Shown here piece after piece: positions 1 to 8,736 of a stretch of DNA of 64,000 bases. The notes beneath the pieces are model-generated. The model did no database searches, was not told the origin of the DNA, and was given only the letters and a program-made list of their open reading frames with translations. The translations under genes were made by a program, and so were the position numbers. The first letter of the stretch is position 1. The number at the start of each line of letters is the position of its first letter. The stretch comes from Paracoccus albus (GTDB taxonomy: Bacteria > Pseudomonadota > Alphaproteobacteria > Rhodobacterales > Rhodobacteraceae), in contig NZ_CP115775.1 of NCBI RefSeq assembly GCF_027913035.1, positions 62,001-126,000 of the forward strand. Reading direction: 5' to 3'.

Positions 1-415
1 CTTGATGGCCAAGGCACGCGCGGGCTTCCACGGTCCTTACGGCACGGGCATCAGCCAGCTGTTCCGGGGCATTGGTGGTCCGGAATATATCCACGCTGTC
101 CTGACCGGCTATAACGGCGAAGAGATGGAGCAGGCCGGGACGATCCTGTACCACAATGAAGCTTTTGCGGGGAACTGGATCTCCATGCCGCAGCCGCTGT
201 TCGAAGACCAGGTGACCTATGAGGACGGGACGCCCGCGACCGTGGACCAGATGGCGCGTGACGTGTCAGCCTTCCTGATGTGGACGGCAGAGCCGAAGAT
301 GATGGCGCGTAAGGAAAACGGTTTCGTGGCCGTCATTTTCCTGGTGATCCTCGCGGCGCTTCTGTACCTGACGAACAAGCGCCTGTGGTGGTCGGTCAAA
401 CACGGCGACAAGTGA
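1..415 (+). CDS. petC: Cytochrome c1 of the bc1 complex, C-terminal part (5' end outside window)
   Basis: This is the 3' end of the membrane-anchored heme protein that passes electrons from the Rieske protein to soluble or membrane cytochrome c in the periplasm. The frame is open to the left edge, so the start lies upstream. About 137 residues are visible. They contain a WISMPQPL motif whose Met fits the axial heme ligand of this family. Near the end is a single hydrophobic anchor ([16 protein letters not shown]) followed by a basic KRLWW segment, the usual c1 membrane anchor. The CxxCH heme site would be upstream and is not in the window. A strong terminator follows directly, so this is the end of its operon, presumably petABC. 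Confidence 0.93.
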   Translation, partial: LMAKARAGFHGPYGTGISQLFRGIGGPEYIHAVLTGYNGEEMEQAGTILYHNEAFAGNWISMPQPLFEDQVTYEDGTPATVDQMARDVSAFLMWTAEPKMMARKENGFVAVIFLVILAALLYLTNKRLWWSVKHGDK

Positions 416-432
416 CCGAAGAAAAATGATAG

Positions 433-457
433 AAGCGCGCCCTTGGGCGCGCTTTTT
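433..457 (+). terminator. Rho-independent terminator after petC
   Basis: A perfect inverted repeat with arms AAGCGCGCCC (433-442) and GGGCGCGCTT (445-454) is followed by a T run (453-457). It lies 18 bases after the petC stop codon. It may also serve the convergent gene ending at 482. Confidence 0.88.
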
Positions 458-481
458 CTTGTCGTACCACTGGATGCGGGA

Positions 482-1225
482 TCAGTCCTTGTTCTGACAA
501 CACGCGCCTGATGCCAATGCCTTCGGATATTCATCCTGACGGCGCCACCAATATTCGGGCTCGTTCCGTCCAAGCGGTGCGCGATCGAGCCAAGGGTACA
601 CGCTCCACATCGCATCCAGCCCTCGGGCATAAGCTGAGTAGCAATGGTAAACCTGCCCATCCTCGATCACGAAGCTGCTCATTCCGGGCATCTCCACCTC
701 GCCCCCGACAGCTTCCGGGTTTTGGGCCCCTTCGGTTTCGAAGTTGTAGGTCATGCCATCGCGTTGTTGCTCCGCAGTAAATGACACGCCGAAATCGAAG
801 TTGAAGTCGCTGCCGAGCGATGAGGCCCAGGGAAATTCCCACCCCATGCGATCACGATACGTCAGAAGCCGGTCAAGCGGCGCGCGTGATACCGCCCAGA
901 ACGAAACATCATGGTTCTGAAAATGCGCGACAGTTCCGTCGAACCCGTCCGCGATTGCCGAGCATGATGGGCAGCCTGCCTGATAATCCGGACCGTACAT
1001 GAAGTGATAGATCAGCAGTTGAGAGCGGCCCTGAAACAGATCGGCAAGTGTTGCGGGCCCGGTTTCAGTCTGAAAGTCATAACTCTTGCCGACGGCCACC
1101 CAAGGCAGGGCCACACGCTTTTTCGCCAGCTCGTCCGAGCGGCGGGTGAGTTCCTTCTCCTCTGCCAGCAGGGCGCGCCGCGCTGCCAGCCAATCGTCGC
1201 GGGACGCGATTGGATGTGATGGCAT
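482..1225 (-). CDS. DUF899 family thioredoxin-like protein
   Basis: A 247-residue protein of the DUF899 family, which has a thioredoxin-like fold and no firmly established substrate. A GCPSCSAIADGF motif, with cysteines at about residues 85 and 88, sits where thioredoxin-fold proteins carry their CxxC centre. Tryptophan-rich C-terminal blocks and a final CC pair are visible. The start at 1225 is chosen because GATAAGGAGAAC, a strong ribosome binding site, lies just upstream; a longer open frame adds 13 unlikely residues. It is the third gene of an ArsR-SRPBCC-DUF899 operon, with one base between it and the gene before. The operon context suggests a stress-related role, but the function is inference. 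Confidence 0.85.
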   Translation of the reverse strand: MPSHPIASRDDWLAARRALLAEEKELTRRSDELAKKRVALPWVAVGKSYDFQTETGPATLADLFQGRSQLLIYHFMYGPDYQAGCPSCSAIADGFDGTVAHFQNHDVSFWAVSRAPLDRLLTYRDRMGWEFPWASSLGSDFNFDFGVSFTAEQQRDGMTYNFETEGAQNPEAVGGEVEMPGMSSFVIEDGQVYHCYSAYARGLDAMWSVYPWLDRAPLGRNEPEYWWRRQDEYPKALASGACCQNKD

Positions 1226-1226
1226 C

Positions 1227-1679
1227 TCAGTTCTCCTTATCGAAGGATTGCAGGTTCTCTGCACATTCGTTCCAGCCTGCTGACATGTTCCGGTAGGCCG
1301 TGTCGTTGCGCGGCACTTTGAAGCCGGAATGGCTGATTTTCAGCACGGTGCCTGTGGCGGTGGGCGAAAGCTCAAAAGTGACAACTGTATCCAGCAGTGT
1401 GCCATAACCGGTGTTTTCGGCGTGGCCGCCTTTCCAAGAATAAACCAGTTTGCGGTTCAGCACCGATTCCAGCACCTTGCAATGGATCGTCCCGTCCCAC
1501 TTGCCCGCTGCACCCGTCTGATATGTGAACTCGTTGCCTTCCACGGGTTCGAACCCCTTTGGCTTCAAGCCCATCCAGCGGCTGATAAGCTCACCCGTTG
1601 TGAGCACTTTCCACAGTTTTTCCGGGGAATGTGGAAGGTCTTCTGTCAGTTCGATTGATGCGCTCCGGTCGTCGTTCAT
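1227..1679 (-). CDS. SRPBCC / AHSA1-type domain protein
   Basis: A 150-residue single-domain protein of the START/Bet v1-like superfamily, AHSA1 (activator of Hsp90 ATPase C-terminal) branch. Such proteins bind hydrophobic ligands, and the ligand is unknown here. Family hallmarks are the N-terminal LPHSPEKLWKVLTTGELISRW helix-turn region and the C-terminal GWNECAENLQSF helix. It overlaps the ArsR gene by the ATGA type and is followed one base later by the DUF899 gene, so the three are very likely co-translated. ArsR plus AHSA1 pairs are common in bacteria. Confidence 0.87.
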   Translation of the reverse strand: MNDDRSASIELTEDLPHSPEKLWKVLTTGELISRWMGLKPKGFEPVEGNEFTYQTGAAGKWDGTIHCKVLESVLNRKLVYSWKGGHAENTGYGTLLDTVVTFELSPTATGTVLKISHSGFKVPRNDTAYRNMSAGWNECAENLQSFDKEN

Positions 1680-2005
1680 TCGTCGATCTCCTTCAGCAGG
1701 TCTCGCAGGGCTGCAACGCGCGCGGGCCAGAAGGTCTCATACATCGCCAGCCAATCCACCAGCGGGGCAAGCCCTTGTGGGCGGGCGTGGTAAAGCGTGC
1801 GGCGGCCCTGCGGCGTGCCCTGTATCAGATCAGCCTCTCGCAGGACCTTCAGATGTTGTGAAACGGCGCCTTGCGTCACACCGCTGCCTTCGGTCAGTTC
1901 GGCAACGGTAATGCCATCGGTGCGAACGATCCGGTCAAACAGAACGCGGCGTCGCATGTCCGACATCGCGTGAAAGACGCTGTCGATTTGAGTGTCGTTG
2001 GTCAT
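1676..2005 (-). CDS. ArsR family transcriptional regulator
   Basis: A 109-residue winged-helix repressor. The recognition helix region reads GVTQGAVSQHLKVLREADLI, followed by a wing with GRRTLYHA, typical of ArsR/SmtB proteins. No metal-binding Cys motif (ELCVCDL type) is present, so it probably senses something other than arsenic or zinc. It is the first gene of the operon with the SRPBCC and DUF899 genes and most likely represses its own promoter, which contains two inverted repeats (2014-2047). Confidence 0.92.
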   Translation of the reverse strand: MTNDTQIDSVFHAMSDMRRRVLFDRIVRTDGITVAELTEGSGVTQGAVSQHLKVLREADLIQGTPQGRRTLYHARPQGLAPLVDWLAMYETFWPARVAALRDLLKEIDE

Positions 2006-2013
2006 GGCTTATT

Positions 2014-2047
2014 ATTAGCGACAACTAATGTATTAGTCAATACTAAT
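2014..2047 (-). promoter_or_regulatory. Operator/promoter of the ArsR operon
   Basis: Two inverted repeats sit just upstream of the ArsR start: ATTAGT-N4-ACTAAT (2032-2047) and ATTAG-N6-CTAAT (2014-2029). On the minus strand a TTGACT box (2035-2040) lies inside the first repeat, with a TAATAA-like -10 region downstream. Binding of the repressor here would cover the promoter. The repeats are seen directly; their use by this ArsR protein is inferred. Confidence 0.65.
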
Positions 2048-2111
2048 GAATATTGCCAACGTAATTCGCGCTACGCCAAAGGCTTAATTTGAAAATCGGA
2101 GGTGAGAGATG

Positions 2112-2133
2112 GGGCGGCATCAGCGTGCCGCCC
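2112..2133 (-). terminator. Hairpin downstream of gdhA
   Basis: An inverted repeat GGGCGGCA-N6-TGCCGCCC lies 9 bases beyond the glutamate dehydrogenase stop. There is only a weak pyrimidine tract after it on the minus strand, so it is a possible, not certain, terminator. Confidence 0.45.
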
Positions 2134-2141
2134 GCAGAAAC

Positions 2142-3569
2142 TTACAGCCCCAGCGAACCGTAGACGTTGGTAATGCGTCGGATTGCGACGACATAGGCTG
2201 CAGTGCGCAGGTCATCGACGCGATCGTCGCCGAACCACACCTCCTGCATTTTCATATAGCTTTCCCGCATCGTATCATCGAGGCCAGAGCGGACCAGTTC
2301 CAGCTCATCCGCGCCGTGCAGATAGGCGGCTTTGAAGCCGTCCGACAGCGTCCATTTAACCTGCGAATCGGCGGAAAGGCGTTCGATCTCTGACACAAGA
2401 AGCCGGTTGCGGGCCTCTTCATGCCGCCGCTCCAACCGGCCGAGGCTGATTTGGCTGAGGTTCTTGACCCATTCGAAATAGGACACGGTCACACCGCCGG
2501 CGTTGGCATACATATCCGGGATAACGACGACGCCGCGTTCTTTCAGTATCCTGTCGCCTTCAGAGGTGGTCGGACCGTTCGCGGCTTCGATGATAAGCTT
2601 TGCCTTGATTTTGCCGGCGTTCTTTTCGGTGATCACACTTTCGACGGCGGCAGGGATCAGAATGTCGCAATCGTCTTCCAGCCCTTCCAGCCCGGCCGGG
2701 CGGAATGTCGCGCCGGGGAAGTTTTCGACGCCGCCGGTTTCGCGGATATGGGTCTTGAGGGCTTCTATATCCAAGCCGTCGGGATTGTGGACTGTGCCGT
2801 TATATTCGACGACCGTCACGATGGCGCAGCCGTCCTCTTCCTGCAGGAATTTCGCGGCGTGATAGCCCACATTGCCCAGACCCTGCACGACCACGCGCTT
2901 GCCCGAAAGTTCGCCCTCGATGCCAGTGCGCTTAAGTGCTTCAGGGTGGCGAAAGAATTCACGGATCGCGTATTGAACGCCGCGCCCTGTCGCCTCGACC
3001 CGGCCCAGAATGCCGCCGATGGTGACAGGTTTGCCGGTTACGCAAGCCTTGGCGTTGATGTCATCGGGATGCAGGCGCTTAAAGGCATCGGCCATCCATG
3101 CCATTTCACGCTCGCCCGTGCCCATATCCGGGGCAGGAACGTTCTGCGATGGAGAGATCAGTGAGCGTCGTGAAAGCTCATAGGTGAACCGGCGGGTGAT
3201 CCGTTCCAGCTCATCTTCATCCCAATCACGCGGGTTGATCCGCAGACCACCTTTGGAGCCACCGAAGGGCACCTCGACCAAGGCGCATTTATAGGTCATC
3301 AGGGCGGCGAGCGCTTCCACCTCGTCCTGATTGACGGACATGGCATAGCGGATACCGCCCTTCACGGGTTCCATATGTTCTGAATGGACAGAGCGATAGC
3401 CGGTGAAGGTATGAATTGCGCCGCGCAGGCGGACACCAAATCGAACTGTATAGGTAGAGTTGCAGACCCGGATCTTCTCCTCCAGCCCCGGCGGTAGTTT
3501 CATGAGCGAAGCAGCATGGTTGAACATGCGATCGACTGAGTCGCGGAAGGAGGGATGGGCGTTCGACAT
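2142..3569 (-). CDS. gdhA: Glu/Leu/Phe/Val dehydrogenase (glutamate dehydrogenase)
   Basis: A 475-residue amino-acid dehydrogenase that interconverts glutamate and 2-oxoglutarate plus ammonia. The N-terminal catalytic domain carries KGGIRYAMSVNQDEV, VPFGGSKGGLR and QNVPAPDMGTGEREM, the conserved substrate-site blocks. The C-terminal Rossmann domain carries VVQGLGNVGYHAAKF. The length fits the Rhodobacterales NAD-type enzymes rather than the very large GdhB class. The start at 3569 gives a natural N-terminus. The divergent TetR gene begins 157 bases away. Confidence 0.95.
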   Translation of the reverse strand: MSNAHPSFRDSVDRMFNHAASLMKLPPGLEEKIRVCNSTYTVRFGVRLRGAIHTFTGYRSVHSEHMEPVKGGIRYAMSVNQDEVEALAALMTYKCALVEVPFGGSKGGLRINPRDWDEDELERITRRFTYELSRRSLISPSQNVPAPDMGTGEREMAWMADAFKRLHPDDINAKACVTGKPVTIGGILGRVEATGRGVQYAIREFFRHPEALKRTGIEGELSGKRVVVQGLGNVGYHAAKFLQEEDGCAIVTVVEYNGTVHNPDGLDIEALKTHIRETGGVENFPGATFRPAGLEGLEDDCDILIPAAVESVITEKNAGKIKAKLIIEAANGPTTSEGDRILKERGVVVIPDMYANAGGVTVSYFEWVKNLSQISLGRLERRHEEARNRLLVSEIERLSADSQVKWTLSDGFKAAYLHGADELELVRSGLDDTMRESYMKMQEVWFGDDRVDDLRTAAYVVAIRRITNVYGSLGL

Positions 3570-3726
3570 GGATGGCCTCCGTTTTGCCTATTTCCAAGGC
3601 AGACTTTCGCCGCTGTGGCGGAAAATCGCAACGGAATTCGTCTGAACCGTTCCCGCCTTGTGGCCGGCCTTCACATCAGAATAAGTGAGAAGGTTAGTTC
3701 TGCCGCAATTTTTCTGGGCAAGTTTT

Positions 3727-4359
3727 ATGGTTTCTGAAGTTCCTTTGATTACGAAGGGTCGAAAGTTCGACCAGGTGCTGGAAGGCGCCAGGCGCGTTTT
3801 CATGCGAGACGGTTATTCCGGCGCGAGTGTCGATGACATTGCCCGCGAGGCGGCGGTTTCAAAGGCCACGCTGTACAACTATTTTCCGGACAAGCGTCTG
3901 ATGTTCGACGCCGTGTTCCGCGACGAACTGGATCGCTTGCGGATTGACGGGTCGCAGGTGGTCGGAATAGATCTGCCGATCGAACAGGTCCTTCGCTTTA
4001 TCGGGCATCTGATCGCCAGTCAGTCCGTTTCTGAATTCAGCATTCGTGCGCTGCGTCTGGCCATCGCCGAGGCGTCGCGCTTTCCTGATCTTGCGGCGGA
4101 GTACTATCGGGTCGGGCCGGCAAGCCTGCGCAAAACGCTCGCTGCGCGGATCGTGCAATGGCAGGAAGACGGGGTGCTGAGCAAGGATATCGAGGATGTC
4201 GACCTCGCCGCAGATAGTTTTATCTGTCTGTGCTGCGCCGGGGTGCAATGCGCCGTTCTTCTGAAAGGCAGAACTGCGGTGGACGACGCGACGATCCGCC
4301 GTACCGTGGACAATGCCGTTGCGATGTTCCTGTCGCAGTTCGGCGCAAAGGCTGTGTAA
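3727..4359 (+). CDS. TetR/AcrR family transcriptional regulator
   Basis: A 210-residue TetR-type repressor. The helix-turn-helix is clear: GYSGASVDDIAREAAVSKATLYNYFPDK, near residues 27-55. The ligand domain has a cysteine pair (FICLCCAG) and looks like the AefR-like C-terminal family. The start at ATG 3727 is preferred; an upstream GTG at 3685 would add 14 residues without a good ribosome site. It is transcribed away from gdhA, which it may or may not control. Confidence 0.9.
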   Translation: MVSEVPLITKGRKFDQVLEGARRVFMRDGYSGASVDDIAREAAVSKATLYNYFPDKRLMFDAVFRDELDRLRIDGSQVVGIDLPIEQVLRFIGHLIASQSVSEFSIRALRLAIAEASRFPDLAAEYYRVGPASLRKTLAARIVQWQEDGVLSKDIEDVDLAADSFICLCCAGVQCAVLLKGRTAVDDATIRRTVDNAVAMFLSQFGAKAV

Positions 4360-4522
4360 CAGTACCGTCGCAGGTGAACAGGAATTGAACGCCGAACCAC
4401 TCTGGCGGGCTTAACAGCGTCGCCAACCGCGCTTATAGGTTGTGATGAGGCCCGCGCGCCAAGATCCCTCAGAAGGGTCGGGCAGCGGGACAGGTGAAAC
4501 CTCATCGGGGACAGATGAAAAA

Positions 4523-4867
4523 ATGAATACGACCCACAAAGTTCTTGTGCCGCTTATTCTGACGCTGGCGGTTGCCGGATGTGTACGAACAGCGCCCGCC
4601 AATGTAGAGCCGGTTCAGCCGCCGGGAATTGAGCCACTGCCGACGGCTGCCGATGATGGCCTGACCGAGCGTAAGCCGGATCTCTGCAAGGCATCGACCT
4701 ATGCATCCTATGTCGGCCAGCCCGGCAGCATCATCCCGACGCTTGGCGTCACGCGTGAGTATCGTGTTGTCGAGTATCGCGGGATCGAGGCGCAGGAATA
4801 TAACCCGAACCGGATTGTGTTCCGTCTGGACGACCTGGGCAATATCTCTGCCGTTGACTGCGGTTGA
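4523..4867 (+). CDS. Lipoprotein of the I78 peptidase-inhibitor type
   Basis: A 114-residue exported lipoprotein. The signal sequence ends in a lipobox (LAVAGC), predicting lipidation of Cys 19. The mature part contains CKASTYASYVGQPGS and EYNPNRIVFRLDDLGNI ending in a Cys-Gly. These are the two hallmark blocks of the I78 family, whose founding members inhibit serine proteases such as elastase. The start at 4523 is chosen because it gives a normal signal peptide. An inhibitor function is inferred from family membership only. Confidence 0.8.
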   Translation: MNTTHKVLVPLILTLAVAGCVRTAPANVEPVQPPGIEPLPTAADDGLTERKPDLCKASTYASYVGQPGSIIPTLGVTREYRVVEYRGIEAQEYNPNRIVFRLDDLGNISAVDCG

Positions 4868-4965
4868 GGCAGGCTCAGTTGCGCGGCGGGGCCGGCACGG
4901 TCCCGTCCGCTTGGCGATATTATTTTTTGCATTGACATGGCCGCCCTTGCTGTCACCATTCCGTC

Positions 4966-5310
4966 ATGCAGAACCCGATGCAGCCGTTCGTTCCGCAAGC
5001 AGACCGTGTCGCTTTTAACAGGGCGGAACTCGCTTCTATCCTTTCCGTATATGGCCGTATGGTCGCCGCTGGCGAGTGGCGCGACTATGCGATGGCGTTC
5101 CTGAGCGATGTCGCGGTTTTCTCAATCTTCCGGCATGCCGCCGAAACACCGATCTATCGCGTCGAGAAGCGGCCGAAGCTTCGCGGTGCGCAGGGCATGT
5201 ATTCGGTGATTGCGATGGATGGCCGGATATTGAAACGCGGGCATGACCTTGCACAGGTCCTGCGCGTCTTCGACCGCAAGCTTATCCGCGCCGTCGATCA
5301 GCCAAGATAG
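4966..5310 (+). CDS. DUF2794 domain protein
   Basis: A 114-residue protein of the DUF2794 family, small conserved proteins typical of alphaproteobacteria with unknown function. Recognisable blocks are FNRAELASILSVYGRMVAAGEWRDY and the central FRHAAETPIYRVEKRP. There is no signal peptide or membrane segment. Its 3' end overlaps that of the convergent thiQ by 13 bases, so there is no room for a terminator between them. Confidence 0.85.
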   Translation: MQNPMQPFVPQADRVAFNRAELASILSVYGRMVAAGEWRDYAMAFLSDVAVFSIFRHAAETPIYRVEKRPKLRGAQGMYSVIAMDGRILKRGHDLAQVLRVFDRKLIRAVDQPR

Positions 5311-5990
5311 GCCCGAAGGGCGGGCGGCGGGTTATCCAGCAGAGGGCCCGTTGCCACCGGGGCCTGGGCGAGGCCGTCCATCACCAGAACGGTTTCGGAC
5401 GCGAACGCACGGGCATCGTCCGGATCGTGGGTGACCATCAGGACCGTTGCCTTTGTCCGGTCGGCGATGCGCCCGAGCAGTGCCAGCATATCTGCCTTCA
5501 GTGCCGGACCGAGCGCCGAAAACGCCTCATCAAGCAGCAGGATCGGGCGTGCACGCAAGGCTACACGGGCAAGCGCGACACGGCTTTGCTGACCGCCTGA
5601 CAGTTGCGCAGGCATGCTGTCCGCTTTGTCTGTGAGTCCGACCTGAGAAAGGGCATCTTCGATTGCCGCTTGCTCATCGGGGGTAAGGCGCAGGTTCGGG
5701 CGAAGGCCAAGGCCGACATTCTGTGCGACGCTCAGGTGAGGGAAAAGGTTCTGATCCTGAAACAGGATGGAAACGGGTCTCGCGCCGGGGGTGAGCCGCG
5801 ACAGATCCTGCTCGCCATATGTGATACGGCCCGCGCTCAGCGGCACAAAGCCCGCGACCATGCCAAGAAGCGTGGACTTGCCGGAACCTGACGGCCCGAT
5901 CACCGCGATGCGTGCGCCGGGTGCGATTTCGAAATCGGCGGAAAGATGAAAGCTGCCGAGTATGGCCTCTGCCTGATCAAATTGCAGCAC
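5298..5990 (-). CDS. thiQ: Thiamine ABC transporter, ATP-binding protein
   Basis: The 230-residue ATPase of the ThiBPQ thiamine/TPP importer. Walker A is GPSGSGKST, the signature is LSGGQQSRVALARV, and Walker B is ILLLDEAFSALGP, with a switch His in MVTHDPDDA. The GTG at 5990 is chosen as start because family homology begins there (VLQFDQAEA). It overlaps the end of thiP by 14 bases, consistent with translational coupling. A longer frame to 6029 is open but lacks family support. It is third in the riboswitch-controlled thiBPQ operon. Confidence 0.92.
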   Translation of the reverse strand: MLQFDQAEAILGSFHLSADFEIAPGARIAVIGPSGSGKSTLLGMVAGFVPLSAGRITYGEQDLSRLTPGARPVSILFQDQNLFPHLSVAQNVGLGLRPNLRLTPDEQAAIEDALSQVGLTDKADSMPAQLSGGQQSRVALARVALRARPILLLDEAFSALGPALKADMLALLGRIADRTKATVLMVTHDPDDARAFASETVLVMDGLAQAPVATGPLLDNPPPALRAYLG

Positions 5991-7554
5991 GAACGCGTCC
6001 CCCTCTGTCGAACAGCCAGAACAGGGCAAAGCTGATCCCCATCAGCAGGACCGCGCATGCGGCGGCATCATCCATGCGATAGCTGTTCATGAACTGGTAA
6101 AGTTTCAGCGGCAGCGTCGGGTTCCTGCTATCTGCAAACAGCGTGATCACCCCCAGATCGCCCATCGCCAGAGCAGCCGACAACCCGCCAGCGAAACCGA
6201 TCGGACGGGCGAGGCGCGGCAGGATCAGCAATCGCAGCCTCGCGAACCCGTGCAATCCCAGCGAATCCGCCAGCCTGCCGTAATCGGCATGCAGGCTGTG
6301 TGTGGCCGGGATGAGGATGCGCAGTGCGAAGGGCAAGGCCATGACCGCGTTGATGGTGGTTGTCACCGGCAAAGCCAGTTCTGTCGGTGAGGCCGCGTTG
6401 CGCAGCATCAGAAAAAGCCCGGTGCCAAGCACAAGGGGTGAGGCGACGAGGGGCAACATACCCGCAAGCTCTGCCCATTTCTGGCCGCGCGCTATCGCCG
6501 TCGCCAAAGCAAGCGCCAGCGTCAATGCAAGCAGGGCCGAAATCAGCGCCATGATGACCGAACGACCGGCGGCCGCCCAAACCGGCGGCGGCAGCGACAA
6601 CAGACCCGGCACGCCCTTCAGGATAACGGCCGCCATCGGGACCAGCAGGAATGCCGCCGCAGCAGCGATTGATATGTAATCAACGCCTTGCCGCCAACCG
6701 ATAGGCGCGGGAATCGGGTTCGTGCGATCCAGCCCCGCGCCGAACTCTGCCGGACGAGAGATACGCGATGCAAGTGCTAACGCGACAACGCATAGCCCGA
6801 CCTGAACAATGGCCAGGGTGGCTGCCTTGCCCATGTCGAAATCAAAGCGGAATGCCTGATAAATGGCCAACTCAACGGTAGTCGCGCCCGGACCGCCGCC
6901 AAGCGCAAGCGCGACCGCAAAACTTGTCAGACAGACAAGAAACACTGCCAGCCACGCGCCCGGCAGGACCTCGCGCAGCATCGGACGTTCCAGGTGGCGC
7001 GATATGTCGGCGGCACCAAACCCAAGTGAGAGCGCAAGCCGGAATCGCTCTGCCGGGATCGCCTGCCAGCCGTGAAGGATCATGCGTACCGAAAGCGGCA
7101 GGTTGAAGAACACATGCGCCAGGATGACACCCTGCCAGCCGTAAATGCTGATCGGGCTCAGGCCGAGCGACGCCAATGCGTCATTTACAAAGCCGCTGCG
7201 GCCGAAAACCGAAACCAGCCCCATCACCGCCACGATGACCGGCAGGATAAACGGTGCGCCGAGCAGGGTGATCAGCAGGGCGCGCCCGGTAAACCTGCGT
7301 CTTGCGAGCGCGCGGGCAACCGGGACCGCCAATACAGCGGACAGCGTGGCCGATACGACCGACTGCCAAAGCGTGAACCAGATTGCACGCATGTCCCACG
7401 GACCAAGCGCGGACAACCCGCCCGCATATGCCGCGACCACCCCCAGCGTCCCGAGGATCAGCACCAGCAGCAAAACCCCGGCGGCAGCGCCGAACGTGTA
7501 GGGCGGGATACGCGTGCCGGGTGAGCGTGTCAATTCGCGAAGACGCGCAGCCAT
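5977..7554 (-). CDS. thiP: Thiamine ABC transporter, permease
   Basis: The 525-residue fused permease of the ThiBPQ importer, containing two BPD transporter domains with about 12 hydrophobic segments. This tandem architecture is normal for ThiP. A coupling loop (EEA-like) region is visible in each half, for example around ADISRHLERPMLREVLPGAW. The gene overlaps thiB by 25 bases at its start and thiQ at its end. The start codon could lie a few residues further in. Confidence 0.92.
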   Translation of the reverse strand: MAARLRELTRSPGTRIPPYTFGAAAGVLLLVLILGTLGVVAAYAGGLSALGPWDMRAIWFTLWQSVVSATLSAVLAVPVARALARRRFTGRALLITLLGAPFILPVIVAVMGLVSVFGRSGFVNDALASLGLSPISIYGWQGVILAHVFFNLPLSVRMILHGWQAIPAERFRLALSLGFGAADISRHLERPMLREVLPGAWLAVFLVCLTSFAVALALGGGPGATTVELAIYQAFRFDFDMGKAATLAIVQVGLCVVALALASRISRPAEFGAGLDRTNPIPAPIGWRQGVDYISIAAAAAFLLVPMAAVILKGVPGLLSLPPPVWAAAGRSVIMALISALLALTLALALATAIARGQKWAELAGMLPLVASPLVLGTGLFLMLRNAASPTELALPVTTTINAVMALPFALRILIPATHSLHADYGRLADSLGLHGFARLRLLILPRLARPIGFAGGLSAALAMGDLGVITLFADSRNPTLPLKLYQFMNSYRMDDAAACAVLLMGISFALFWLFDRGGRVRAAI

Positions 7555-8507
7555 TCATCAAGGGCTGGTTGGCGCAACGCCTCGGCCTCGTCTTCCGACA
7601 GGAAAATGGTTTTTTCAGGCCGGGGCAGGTCCGCGAAGTAATCCGGCAACTGATCATCCGGCAGCTTCGACGGATAGGACCAGTTGGCCTCGGCAATCAT
7701 GCCCTGGAAGTCGGGCGACAGGATATAATCCATGAATTGCTGCGCCAGTTCTGGCTGATCCGTGCCCTTCACTTGCGCCGCAAGCTCTGCCAGAAGATAG
7801 TGGCCTTCGGGAAAGATCGCGGCATGTTTGGTCGTGTCCTCCTCGGCGCCGATGTGATAGGCGGGCGATGTGGTGAAGCTGAGAACCATATCGGCCTCGC
7901 CATCAGTGAACATCCCGTAGGCTTCGGACCACCCTTGCGTTACGGTCAGAACCTTGGGCTTCAACTTCTCCCACGCGGTCATGCTGTCGTCGCCAAAGAC
8001 CTGTTTGATCCAAAGCAGCAGCGCCAGACCGGAAACGGAACTGCGTGGATCCTGTATGACGATCTTCAGATCGTCTTGGGCATCCAGCAGGGCTTGCAAG
8101 CTTTCGGGCGGGTTCTCCAGACGGGTTTCGTCATAGATGAATGCCGTTTCGGACCAGTTAAAGGGCAGGAATACGTCATCCTGCCACTCAATAGGCATGG
8201 TCAGCGCAGATGTATCTTCGTTATGCGGGGCAAAAAGGCCGCTTTCGCGTGCGCGCAGCGTCTGATCAATGCTCAGCCCGATCACGGCATCGGCTTCGGT
8301 GCCTTCGCCTTCCAGCAGGATGCGGGGCAGAACATCGCCGGTCACGAAAACCAGATCGCAGTTGCAGTTCGCCTCGAACCCCTCTTCGATCTTCGGGCCT
8401 GGACCCCATTCCGAGGCGAAGTATTCAGGGGCGTAGACTGTAAATTCCGGACCCGCAGCAAGGGCCGGGGCTGAGCTTGCCATAAGGGCAAGAAGGGCAA
8501 TGCGCAT
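7530..8507 (-). CDS. thiB: Thiamine ABC transporter, substrate-binding protein
   Basis: A 325-residue periplasmic binding protein that captures thiamine or its phosphates. It begins with a short signal peptide ([19 protein letters not shown]), with cleavage expected near residue 18. The mature part has the ThiB pattern [17 protein letters not shown] and the later [18 protein letters not shown] block. A GGAGGATAGCG ribosome site precedes ATG 8507. It is the first gene of the thiBPQ operon and lies just downstream of a TPP riboswitch. Confidence 0.94.
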   Translation of the reverse strand: MRIALLALMASSAPALAAGPEFTVYAPEYFASEWGPGPKIEEGFEANCNCDLVFVTGDVLPRILLEGEGTEADAVIGLSIDQTLRARESGLFAPHNEDTSALTMPIEWQDDVFLPFNWSETAFIYDETRLENPPESLQALLDAQDDLKIVIQDPRSSVSGLALLLWIKQVFGDDSMTAWEKLKPKVLTVTQGWSEAYGMFTDGEADMVLSFTTSPAYHIGAEEDTTKHAAIFPEGHYLLAELAAQVKGTDQPELAQQFMDYILSPDFQGMIAEANWSYPSKLPDDQLPDYFADLPRPEKTIFLSEDEAEALRQPALDEWLRVFAN

Positions 8508-8552
8508 CGCTATCCTCCATCATTCGAGTTTCGGAAAGAAAGGGCAGCGAAA

Positions 8553-8630
8553 CCTTCCCTCCGCCGGTTTTAACCGGATCAGGTTCTGCGGGTCCGCATC
8601 ATGCGTCTCAGCCCGAAGGCCCCCCGAGGC
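8553..8630 (-). ncRNA. TPP riboswitch (THI element) upstream of thiB
   Basis: Read on the minus strand, the leader contains the conserved THI-box parts in order: a GGGG-rich P2 start, GGGCTGAGA, an ACCC segment, GAACCTGATCCGG and the 3' closing GCGGAGGGAA. Together they match the thiamine pyrophosphate aptamer. It ends about 45 bases before the thiB start codon, close enough to control translation initiation by sequestering the GGAGG site. Binding of TPP should switch off the transporter operon. Confidence 0.93.
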
Positions 8631-8736
8631 TGGCTCAGGATGGGCAATGCCGCGCCGGATCGCAAGCAGGAACTTCTGCAGTTGGCCTTGTCGTGATCGG
8701 GCGCGCCCGCTAACGAAGGGCGAAAGGAGATCCGTG

